Below, piece after piece: positions 15,901-20,422 of a stretch of 34,061 nucleotides of DNA. Position numbers and translations under genes: made by a program. The stretch lies in NCBI GenBank assembly GCA_019746975.1, contig JAIERK010000161.1:1-34061 (forward strand). The letters are read 5' to 3'. The notes beneath the pieces are model-generated. The model did not search any database. It saw only the letters and a program-made list of their open reading frames with translations, and was not told where the DNA came from. Position 1 is the first letter of the stretch. Every line of letters starts with the position of its first letter. This DNA is from Candidatus Obscuribacterales bacterium. GTDB taxonomy: Bacteria; Cyanobacteriota; Vampirovibrionia; Obscuribacterales; Obscuribacteraceae.

Positions 15901-17172
15901 CGCTGCCGCTGGCTTGCTGACCATCAGCAGTTCCCGAAGCTAATCAATCCGGAATCGCAACCACCACCGCCGGCAAAAGGCACAGAACGCAAACCGATCA
16001 AACCAACCGAAAAAGTCGAACCCGGTACACCGTCTAAGGTGGCGACGAAGGTTGCGGAGGCGAAGCGAATGGCCAAGCAAGCAGGACTACCTGAGGAAAT
16101 AATTGACGAGAAAACTTTTGCGGTGGGAAACGTTGAGCGCGGCCGTGGACAGTTCGATAACGAACAGTGCAAAATTACCGTGGCAGAGCGCTCCGTCCCA
16201 GGAACAACGCGCCACGAAATCGACCATATGGACAGAGCCATCTGGCTGACGGCGCTGCGTCAGGCTGATCGAGCTTCATTCGACGAACTCGTACTCAGAT
16301 CATGCCTGAACAATGTGGGGAATGGACAAGCTCGTGTTTTTGAGCGTAATAACGCGATGAGGCGCGACGTGCGTCCTGCTCTGAGCGACAACAACAAACA
16401 GCTTTTGAGATCCGCAATCCGTGAGCACTTGAGTAATTCGACAAATGGCGATACAAAAGAGAGTATGAGAATAGTGTTGGAGAACCCGAAGTACGCCAGT
16501 CTGCTCAGCGAGTACCTCTCTGGAATCGATGGCGCAACTCATGAGCTTGCAAAGGAAGTAAGCCACTATCGACTGACCATGCAGCAATCACTACTTCCAG
16601 ATGCCTCCATCAACGGGAATCAAGTGCTGAAAGACTGCATCGCAAGGCGCGCAGGAAATTTCCAAAAATCTGATGATGGTTTGATGTCAGATCCTAGAAT
16701 GAAAAAATACACGTGCGGACTCTCCGACGACACAACCGCATTGCTCGAAAAGCGTTTTTACATAATGGGTTCGCCGCAGGAGATTAAAGCTGATACAGTC
16801 TCACAAGTCGAAGATATTGCGCAGTTTCGATTGGCTCTAAGGCAGAGTGGAATTTATCTGTCAGCCGAAGCGACGCGAGACTTTATAAAAATGGAGTGTC
16901 GAGACAGCATTTCCAATATTGGAAAACAGCGATTGAAACACGAGATTCAGAAAAATCTCGACAAGTCGCGTGCTGTAGAAGATGCAGCCGAAAAGGCAAA
17001 AGCCCGGGAAGATGCGGAGAAAGCAGCTATCAAACTGCTCCTCGGAACCGATGCTGACGATCAACATGCAGATCTCATTGTTCAGTTTCTCGTAGATCAA
17101 AAACTAGTTTCGCGACAACAAGTCGGTGCTCTAAAACCTGAACTCGAACATCTTCTCAAATACGCACCATAG
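6955..17172 (+). CDS. Giant multidomain protein with two HExxH metalloprotease modules and a kinase-like module
   Basis: 3405 residues from the ATG at 6955 (GGGAG ribosome site; an in-frame TTG at 6931 is less likely). No signal peptide is visible. In order: an acidic, Ser-rich start with a degenerate repeat (APIVSG/APTVSG, about 90-115); about 1650 residues of helical-repeat-like sequence; a hydrophobic region (about 1788-2000); a Pro/Ser linker; a strong coiled coil (about 2183-2300); an HExxH module with HECGH at 2376-2380; a Pro/Lys linker; a kinase-fold-like module with DIDFWDPN (2883-2890) and IDMGQ (2905-2909); a linker with PPPP; a second HExxH module with HEIDH at 3087-3091; and a charged helical tail. 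The architecture suggests a multi-effector toxin or surface-associated processing protein. Function is inferred from motifs only, and no close relative is recognised. An unusual +1-frame WG-repeat frame follows its TAG. Confidence 0.85.
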   Translation: MAKDFFPAREIADNTNTPIQAPIVSADNSAIVERYKQKDIEDSFSKQEFPQPDDLLTQLFDDESSDESDGASRAEGDEAPMLDGQGAPPEDAPIVSGRTPASAQPGDAPTVSGQVPTLDQLSPSAKTRMPEIETFLSKAALTSPEVAAYLSATTPEQALAAKRDLGQRAINDPTATPELLALNLHNTNLRLQNLPQGAALPPDVLRDLLLLGDENLPAFISKPAQKILQELKTKRGCHGEIKTAEIMLQSEEIGNKELLKQTVSQFGTGCAQENSSERALAMQRVYRLNREDPTNKYAPTLSVMEAMDSTIKAMALAGDPKAAAPHLESLCELASKGNLTAQKILDDLTTLSKSKDTTELLQRLDPESPASGAVWSLLQSEWKPNDLAEGLEVENAREKYKDSPTRQTLSDLLQQSAQRPECETKKQFQQELLTEMALSSLREPEQFRAGLLDLKTQIHMGNPHTRQALHSILASPITNKPSETVVTSDSPLAKLTAKQQQEVKLEIVRWMQDFSNLDAADIYSMTAAVRGLPGSAVSKSVQDFMQKLTNPDMKSFGMFKDDLVVKDSLACTTHKALNGLFQQLQIEGPGQKDVAKLFIAAANSPHNIDIPEKWNIPGIPFSQQLYKLTRMEKKPEAIQSVLAEVTSGAGKQNPAVKDRRLSGDASAALVALAKTSNTARYDVLERLCCSADTTGDTKVNSKTLADVVALAPKDVPQFVVDTLRQRMLAGDNKDARDAAAAALEQMIDPANYSKEVATAIVFHKVRDWKHSDNTAGPDAKKAVLDLLNYASKSNDPAQKLLFVNAATKSPWDGEVLRSIDVDRQLLKLSIDNPDVPTLSQAAMKAHSVRGLLRDLGQSFEDSAKTHDIAVNGYKRSTADIEKIMVMMAAHSQPATALSLDSPNIAQPIKIDATKLKVDDISSDLLRSKIAGSTEQDRRSLEITPQEFASLNSYTRGNLLLSVDAKSPGMQKRLADLSNKSGDKLYLQQAISDVVNPHKPLEALAKQLGAATPDKDLDALMRKALTNNSPEQVKDILCNLSSYNALGSMRRDLTGSTAKLKEGESLTLAERSISLAAVNGIKDESIRQAILGTKNDVPAFRIDLHAVGPINEIAFQKLPQFLQEQIDNPNNPKSACISQELLKALDANLQKLFIAKVSAINVPDLAGKFISRENFDKLPTDIRSALNKGDLELAPTLDKLMLANCDIDGATLRIIRQSMDTDTNASELYLALCGTLEPMPEDIKLRDLGSIKVTDKQFNNLTPQQRIEITRTEVTADVDRVLGQMANGTLGAVDSPLAGLTDPYFQRYLQKQKTMVDGKSWKHNGEAPGSAEYLKALRDNITNGMPVWDGIYSIPRDMEQASKDPANLVLSIEKQLFILGVDLWLPIFIDKKPINRGINDIAKQIEGPSAPIHTESLSPKSEHEKRQEFLIQKLRTFEIDRTQKQLETQDFQSQQTALMLADQAGKYARRLADGDTIKAAEEAGKAFLWRRDNPLMSSPQLTRAIFNPGAGLDEGLLKKNCRLQNLPYEQLAQLQSSSSKPPVATGFEVLRLLDSKSMKETPETKLFRETGLSLVDKDPAWQKAQAISEKLNVSVQALGMIVNAGARSEQGGYVGPKAVLEAQQRAKEIQDMLGEVDVIGLWELKAAIDTEIKQRREKGEDENVATTTELKKRSAVMDQLLRTVDKDYPPEILRKEKETELALLRHELAENTKDLRNFLDSVPDWAKPVVEKVSTQIGSLATDTGKRAEQLKALISAAEERTTPRAELERCLQEITTKTPDTWGTWLEKDGIITGTTLLATAAALTALSAIAPEAGVPLLVTCMTIAATNIAMREAMHDVQHDVGLRSHGSLVSQVQEGSRKVVDSYGNTRPYGLADAAVDYGEEFAMNTAFLTAGMAGGHALGVTLRSAIGEMIGNDAMASLVDKALWDTALKPGSPFLQHLKSIVMFGAFTDVAKAGSKMAFEAAGYKPSPQEEMLLDLCIFVGLCGAMGAVSEHPSEQAVKSPSAARTAELLRQAALRGYQITPMENGGIRVADPTGKVILKVEPKTDTASPKARGQGAEQRGRLEPVHPQTSPDRLPSPPVADANSVKPESANFSLNEPDHTYLLSDAFADARKLQGSITSELAEIIYLRGQITETPTDPTLTPTERGKIMESSQKRLNSFELDAKTKELVARLEGDELFRPILESLKDLRTSNRRLDAVERRADKTKAELEKAIEEHKGDPEKVKQLKEVLKEKESQFKEDEELLLDQRDNAEERLEKQRKDLEKNHKDILRALELEYADARESYAPRKEYIYRNSGKDANSLDGMKVIIEGDRPIKQDTLDRILKGLEEAGLRPNVLRLRANPMHPAGQKLQNFELMINEEGPRLIGTVDHECGHLIDFEMVRKLPPSTQKSIELSYQNSLDKALRDVANLAFGEAELHAFCETEQELDAMYDHIREHLTDKNYQKLYSAKAGKTDAAYYYGSAPEIFAELAALHCEEVRLKAQGIEPTYQQLVDAVAYGDRQIVIRHFEEHYKFLKQQVFEPLRLRSEVADTYRTTRGKEAEYKLKSALNESDGKPETLTKIADEFAAQNPTRFRQFLVDHLFSKQHGVDIVNGAANIDTNPKLKETYEAYQRLNDPTYDPAEDLTLSPELRSQLSTERARCLTIEVSSRSIFDSRMEALAKDYMKNKGILPDLPKGPDGQRVDTRPAKYKSTPQKSEQPVEDSDKRKLPPVPPDSKTVTPKELRYGRLKMGAQPESGLDVEAISWAYLSTEKGEQRVIIHTLEEGVGKKIEDIEERIKHEQAAHDISNKLNLANEQYPQSVVRDVEAFKRIDGTPKMRKALVMDAVGEGFHRQARQVTQRATGDKSIDATIGHCTKDPWMRTQIENALVERMVLGDIDFWDPNFVVRYKDGKPYVQNIDMGQAFCQGETPRFETSTFLVDDVMSPIMRTMSEQPLQSETIGRLREFLQKYDNADTRSDLARKHSLTPKQVDEMFSRCRWLADHQQFPKLINPESQPPPPAKGTERKPIKPTEKVEPGTPSKVATKVAEAKRMAKQAGLPEEIIDEKTFAVGNVERGRGQFDNEQCKITVAERSVPGTTRHEIDHMDRAIWLTALRQADRASFDELVLRSCLNNVGNGQARVFERNNAMRRDVRPALSDNNKQLLRSAIREHLSNSTNGDTKESMRIVLENPKYASLLSEYLSGIDGATHELAKEVSHYRLTMQQSLLPDASINGNQVLKDCIARRAGNFQKSDDGLMSDPRMKKYTCGLSDDTTALLEKRFYIMGSPQEIKADTVSQVEDIAQFRLALRQSGIYLSAEATRDFIKMECRDSISNIGKQRLKHEIQKNLDKSRAVEDAAEKAKAREDAEKAAIKLLLGTDADDQHADLIVQFLVDQKLVSRQQVGALKPELEHLLKYAP
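7225..7294 (+). repeat. Degenerate 48-base direct repeat in the giant gene
   Basis: GATGCTCCCATCGTGTCGGG at 7225 recurs as GATGCTCCCACGGTGTCAGG at 7273, exactly 48 bases (16 codons) apart. It encodes two copies of DAP(I/T)VSG. A weaker third copy (APMLDGQ) lies just before. It may be a flexible linker that expands by slippage. Confidence 0.6.
12319..12945 (+). other. Hydrophobic region inside the giant protein
   Basis: Residues about 1788-1997 contain at least three hydrophobic stretches: IITGTTLLATAAALTALSAI, then FLTAGMAGGHALGVTL, then LLDLCIFVGLCGAMGAV. Gly/Ala-rich helices of this kind occur in toxin translocation or pore domains as well as in ordinary buried helices. The position, between the helical-repeat half and the enzymatic-looking half, would suit a membrane-insertion or delivery segment. 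This is inference. Confidence 0.5.
13501..13848 (+). other. Coiled-coil segment of the giant protein
   Basis: Residues about 2183-2298 are almost entirely charged heptad-like sequence (for example RADKTKAELEKAIEEHKGD and AEERLEKQRKDLEKNHKDIL), typical of a long coiled coil. It separates the hydrophobic region from the first metalloprotease module. Confidence 0.75.
13849..14520 (+). other. Anthrax-lethal-factor-like metalloprotease module
   Basis: Residues about 2299-2522 of the giant protein. HECGH (2376-2380) is followed by LIDFE, and YYYGSAPEIFAEL (2464-2476) supplies a candidate third zinc ligand, E2471. Anthrax lethal factor (ATLF/M34 family) has HEFGHAVDDY and then YGRTNEAEFFAEAF. The HE-x-GH-x-x-D phrase and the E-x-F-A-E phrase match in order, including a tyrosine upstream of the glutamate. 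The spacing between the two is longer here (91 versus 45 residues). Family assignment is by motif only. Confidence 0.6.
15130..15950 (+). other. Putative kinase-fold module of the giant protein
   Basis: Residues about 2726-2998. GDIDFWDPNFVV (D2885 and N2890 in a DxxxxN arrangement) followed by VQNIDMGQAF (D2906-M-G2908) matches the catalytic loop and metal-binding DxG of kinase-fold enzymes, most like the PI3/PI4-kinase and HipA-type variants. The N-lobe strand QRVIIH has His2767 where the ATP-binding lysine would be expected, so activity or the true lysine is uncertain. The C-terminal helices (REFLQKYDNADTRSDLARK) fit a C-lobe. Confidence 0.45.
16050..16830 (+). other. Second HExxH metalloprotease-like module
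   Basis: Residues about 3033-3292. TTRHEIDHMDRAIW places HEIDH at 3087-3091 after a short strand-like segment (NEQCKITVAE). YIMGSPQEIKAD (3269-3280) repeats the pattern Y-x-x-G-S-x-x-E-I-x-A seen at the third-ligand site of the first module, giving E3276 as candidate ligand. The spacing from HEIDH is large (about 185 residues), so the ligand assignment is tentative. Confidence 0.5.
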
Positions 17173-17380
17173 AAAACAGCCTCCAGAGATAGCACCACAT
17201 ACGCCACCGGACCCCCGCTGCGCAGGCTATATCGACAAGCAAGGGAAGTGGGTCCTCCCACCGCGATTTTATGGATATGGTGACTCTTTCTCCGACGGAC
17301 TTGCCCTCACAAGCACACTGGACTGGAAGCTCCAACACATTGATCATTCAGGAAAACAACAGATTGATGCGTCCAAGACG
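17135..17380 (+). other. Open frame without start codon leading into the WG-repeat gene
   Basis: The frame of the following gene is open from 17135, after a TAA at 17132-17134, and overlaps the end of the giant gene. It contains no ATG, GTG or TTG before 17381, yet from 17219 it encodes a clear WG-repeat: CAGYIDKQGKWVLPPRFYGY, then SFSDGLAL. The coding signal therefore starts upstream of any normal start codon. It is one base (+1) out of frame with the giant gene, which ends at 17170-17172. Confidence 0.7.
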
Positions 17381-18178
17381 TTGGCATCAATAAATCCACG
17401 TCCTTGGCATCAAAATCTGCGTCCCTTCTCAGAGGGGTGGGAGCGAGTTTGGATTGATGCTCGCCGCTCTAATACAGGTACTCCGTTCGATGAGCTGATC
17501 TCCGTTGAGGGTTTTCCACGGTGGATACTTAGAGACGAAGAATTTGATATCGAAATGCGCGACTGGAAAGAACTCCTGTACAGGCGCAGTTACAGCATTG
17601 CGGATCCATCAAACATGTCCGATCTCTACCGGATCGGAATGCACGGACGAAGTAATTTAATTAGCGGCTATATCTGGGCAACTCAGTTTAGACAAACTTT
17701 CGAACGCATCCAAACGAGAACGCAGCTTGGAATGGGACACTGGTTCATGGATGATAGCTCAGGTATTCCAAGCCATTTGATGAACAAGTGCGGTGTCGAT
17801 AAGAACCAAATCGAATTAGCGCGAACAGAAATCGCAGCCGGCAACGTCCCAACAATTCTCTTGAGTAAGAAAGTTCGGACGTCCCGCCAATATCTAATCG
17901 AACCATACCTCAAAATAGATGGATACGATGCAGCCAACCGCCCGACGTGCCAAGTTTTCGTGACTCTGACCGATCAACGAAATGGCATCGCTGGCACCAA
18001 ACTAATAATTGAGTCGAACGCCCAAGAAGCGTTATCACTGATTGACTCTTTTGTTATCAGAAAAGGAACCCTAGATGCAAAACCACGAAACACGATGTAT
18101 GGTTACTCTTCCGCTGAAACTTACAGAAGTCGCGGTTTCCGAGTGCCCATCAGCGAACCGCTCAGCAACTTCTTCTAA
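17381..18178 (+). CDS. WG-repeat protein fragment (5' end undefined)
   Basis: 265 residues from the first possible start, TTG at 17381, which has no ribosome site and lies in the middle of a repeat domain. WG repeats (G-[FY]-ID-x2-G-x2-V-x-P-x2-F) begin in the same frame upstream, at about 17219, and continue here with NLRPFSEGWERVWID. Past about residue 40 the sequence changes to a domain I do not recognise (RRSYSIADPSNMSDLYRIGM, GHWFMDDSSGIPSHLMNKCG, LIEPYLKIDGYDAANRPTCQ). WG-repeat proteins are usually cell-surface or protein-binding modules. The missing start codon and the position directly after the giant gene suggest a C-terminal extension of that protein reached by frameshift, or a broken gene. 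Confidence 0.6.
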   Translation: MASINPRPWHQNLRPFSEGWERVWIDARRSNTGTPFDELISVEGFPRWILRDEEFDIEMRDWKELLYRRSYSIADPSNMSDLYRIGMHGRSNLISGYIWATQFRQTFERIQTRTQLGMGHWFMDDSSGIPSHLMNKCGVDKNQIELARTEIAAGNVPTILLSKKVRTSRQYLIEPYLKIDGYDAANRPTCQVFVTLTDQRNGIAGTKLIIESNAQEALSLIDSFVIRKGTLDAKPRNTMYGYSSAETYRSRGFRVPISEPLSNFF

Positions 18179-18422
18179 CCAGTCAACAAAATTCACTTAC
18201 AGCGGCCGTTCGCCTTGTTTCAACGGGACGAAGATCTATGAACACTGATTGTGAACCGAATGCAGCGAGCAGAACCGATGGTGGCACACCATTCGGAAAG
18301 GCAAGGTAAAGAGAAACATGCAAAATCGCGGAACCGCGCTACTAGCTTGCCTATTGGGTGCAGCATGGAATGGATCTCCCTGAAAAATCCCATGCAAACA
18401 TCCCGCTTCGCAGAACCAACCA
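18179..18422 (+). other. Intergenic region before the HTH gene
   Basis: No supported gene. Short frames lack ribosome sites and coding character. Because a strong terminator follows at 18569-18600, the stretch 18179-18568 could hold a small RNA or the leader of the HTH gene; no promoter could be defined. Confidence 0.25.
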
Positions 18423-18893
18423 GTGTCTTGCGTACTGCATGATGTCCCACTTACCATGCCCATCGGATCAGTAATTTCCCTGGAGACAGAAAATCGAAGT
18501 GTCGCTGACAATTGTAGTAACAACTGCGCAAACACAAGCGCGAACGTTGACAGTCATTTCTCTCTATTGATCGCCGAAATTTGTTCCGGCGATCTTTTTT
18601 GTTCGAAACGTCGCAATGAGAAGCGACATTTTCCCGCCCTGAATCTGATCGCGGGCAAGGAGATCATCATCTCCGACGCACTTCAAAAGCTTCATTCAGT
18701 AGCCGCAGCAGCCGACCTTCTTGGCGTGTCCCTGAAGACAATGTGGCGCCTCATCAACTCCCGTCAAATATCGTTCATCAAAATCAATCGTCGTGTTCTC
18801 ATCTCAACAGACGCAATGAACGAGTTCATTCAAGCAAACACGATCAACAAACTTGATCTCGATGACACTGCTCGAAATTTCGTCTACCGCTAA
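18423..18893 (+). CDS. Excisionase-family HTH DNA-binding protein (start uncertain)
   Basis: The C-terminal ~60 residues are a typical excisionase/MerR-like helix-turn-helix: SVAAAADLLGVSLKTMWRLI, then a short wing INRRVLISTDAMNEFIQAN. Such proteins bind DNA at attachment sites or promoters of integrated elements. The first ~90 residues read from GTG 18423 (or ATG 18456) are Cys/Ser/Asn-rich and do not look like a folded domain, and the frame passes through a strong intrinsic terminator at 18569-18600. No ATG, GTG or TTG occurs in frame between the terminator and the HTH domain, although AAGGAG followed by ATC codons lies at 18657-18671. The true start is unresolved: leaderless reading from upstream, a rare ATC start, or a decayed 5' end. 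It lies next to a truncated integrase, supporting a mobile-element relic. Confidence 0.6.
   Translation: MSCVLHDVPLTMPIGSVISLETENRSVADNCSNNCANTSANVDSHFSLLIAEICSGDLFCSKRRNEKRHFPALNLIAGKEIIISDALQKLHSVAAAADLLGVSLKTMWRLINSRQISFIKINRRVLISTDAMNEFIQANTINKLDLDDTARNFVYR
18569..18600 (+). terminator. Rho-independent terminator
   Basis: GATCGCCG (18569-18576) and CGGCGATC (18587-18594) form a perfect 8-bp GC-rich stem with a 10-base loop, followed immediately by six T. It is a textbook intrinsic terminator for plus-strand transcription, yet lies inside the longest frame of the HTH gene. Confidence 0.85.
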
Positions 18894-19028
18894 CGGAACT
18901 GACACACCTCGCATTAGCTAGCATCAAGTCCCGATGCTGATTTTCTAACTAGCAAATACTGATTAAATGTGCGATTACAAGAGCACCGTATATAGTGCCT
19001 CGACAAATCGCGCGCCGGAGGAAATTCC

Positions 19029-19580
19029 ATGGCAGGCGTCAAATATGGTATCTGGAAACGTGGTAACAATTGGTACATCTCGGTAAAGGTCAATGGCCGG
19101 CGCCGGGCTAAATCTTTTGGCCGCGACCGCAAGGCCGCGGAGCTTGCGCTAGCAGAAATCTTGAAGCATCGCGCAGTTGCGAATGCCACCAATGATTGGT
19201 CAGGACTGGCGGAGTTCACCAAGCCAAAGACTCGCAAAACGTTTTCAGAAGTAGCAGAAAATTACCTCGATGAAAGAGCGAGTTTAAACCACAGCACGCT
19301 ACGAGGCTATCGCGAAGTGCTCAGAAACTATTTGCTACCAGCGTTTGGCGAAATGGAAGTAAGCGACATCACGGAAGAAGATGTCGCCCGCTTTCAAGCT
19401 AACGTATCGAAGAATGTCTCAGCAGTAAGAACGAACAACGTCATGGGTTACGACGTCCAGACTGAAGGCGCCGCTGCGATACATCAGGAATATTGGATTC
19501 CAGCCGAGAGGCTGAACGAGTTCAATGCAAACATCGTCGGGCCCATCGAAGTCATCGATCGGTTCGATCGCGCAACCTGA
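19029..19580 (+). CDS. Truncated tyrosine recombinase (integrase) lacking the catalytic domain
   Basis: 183 residues from ATG 19029, with a good ribosome site (CGGAGGAAATTCC). The N-terminus is an arm-type DNA-binding domain (YGIWKRGNNWYISVKVNGRR), followed by a complete SAM-like core-binding domain (TFSEVAENYLDERASLNHST through ITEEDVARFQANVSKNVSAV). Integrases of this type run to 350-400 residues and carry R..HxxR..Y catalytic residues; all are missing. After RTNNVM (about 19444) the sequence changes to GYDVQTEGAAAIHQEYWIPA and ERLNEFNANIVGPIEVI, which does not belong to an integrase and resembles the end of a toxin-like domain in style. An in-frame deletion that fused the integrase start to the tail of another gene is the simplest reading. 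It ends 157 bases from the 3' end of ssrA, a common integration site. Confidence 0.75.
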   Translation: MAGVKYGIWKRGNNWYISVKVNGRRRAKSFGRDRKAAELALAEILKHRAVANATNDWSGLAEFTKPKTRKTFSEVAENYLDERASLNHSTLRGYREVLRNYLLPAFGEMEVSDITEEDVARFQANVSKNVSAVRTNNVMGYDVQTEGAAAIHQEYWIPAERLNEFNANIVGPIEVIDRFDRAT

Positions 19581-19737
19581 TCCTTACCCAAAAATCCTTA
19601 CCAAAACCAGGTGATTTCGGTTCTCAAAAATAAATTGACGGGCCACAAAAGGGGCCACACTTGCCTGCAAACGCAAAAACGCGAATGCTCGAAAGCGTGT
19701 ACCAGCAATGCTTTGAAGCCTGTTAAAAAGTAAATAG
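19581..19737. other. Region between truncated integrase and ssrA 3' end (possible attachment site)
   Basis: Integrases often insert elements into the 3' end of ssrA, and this gap joins the two. It contains a short direct repeat, GGGCCACA at about 19638 and again 12 bases later. I could not find a second copy of the ssrA 3' end in the window, so the far attachment site is not identified. Confidence 0.3.
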
Positions 19738-20128
19738 TGGAGGCGGCGAGAATCGCACTCGCGTCCAAAGAAATCGAGAGGCAAGCCACTACAAGCTTAG
19801 TTCGGATTTACCCCAGTTACCAGTTACCTGATCCGCTGAGAAAGGCCCGAACGGCCAACCGGGTTCGCGATTATGTCTTAGCATGAGCTAGCAATCGCTA
19901 GTTTTGCCCATGAGCAACCACCGTGGTTAACCCAACAGAGAGCGGGTAGTCAAGCGCTCAGTGAGTGGCAACACTAACTTAAGTTAGGCAGCAGCGCGAA
20001 CGCGGCCGAAATTGCCTGCAATGACATTATCATTTGCATTTATATTGTTTGCTTGTTGATTTACGAGGGAACAGCACCCTCGGCTTGCAACCTACGACTC
20101 AACAACCCTGTCGAATCTAAACGCCCCC
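19738..20128 (-). ncRNA. ssrA: Transfer-messenger RNA (tmRNA)
   Basis: One-piece tmRNA of about 391 nt on the minus strand. The 5' end reads GGGGGCGUUUAGAUUCGAC and the 3' end CGCCUCC plus discriminator A; the 7-bp acceptor stem includes the G3-U pair recognised by alanyl-tRNA synthetase. CCA is not encoded. The tag frame starts at GCA (20035-20037) and ends with TAA (19984-19986), giving ANDNVIAGNFGRVRAAA, 17 residues ending in AAA as expected for ClpXP-type degradation. tmRNA rescues ribosomes stalled on broken mRNA and tags the product for proteolysis. The T arm has a perfect 5-bp stem, but its loop reads UGCGAUU where UUCGAUU or UUCAAUU is usual. The truncated integrase lies just beyond the 3' end. 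Confidence 0.93.
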
Positions 20129-20422
20129 ATGGCGTGTGATTTGCGAAAAGCTTCCTGCGTTATTCAACTTTCAGAGTGCGATCGGCGGACATCGGAAAAT
20201 GGCTCCGATATCCATAGTAATACTGATTATAACAAAGTCACCGATGTTCACGCAAATCATTAAGAACTCCTGAAATCTCAGACGGCAAAAGGCTTTCACC
20301 GAATCCGCTATCTCGTAAAGCAAATCGTGGGGTAAATCCACCATTGCCCCAACGAGCACCTGCACTTACTATTCGCAAAAGCGGCAGAGATTTGCAAGAC
20401 ACACGTTGGCTGAGGACTGATT

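Noticed and set aside
16201..16240. HEIDHMD resembles the third motif of peptide deformylase (HEIDHLDG).
   Set aside because: The deformylase motifs GxGLAAxQ and EGCLS are absent at the needed spacing, and the module shares its downstream phrase with the first HExxH module instead.
19584..19789. Minus-strand frames of 63-66 codons at the ssrA end.
   Set aside because: They run through the tmRNA 3' end and lack coding features.
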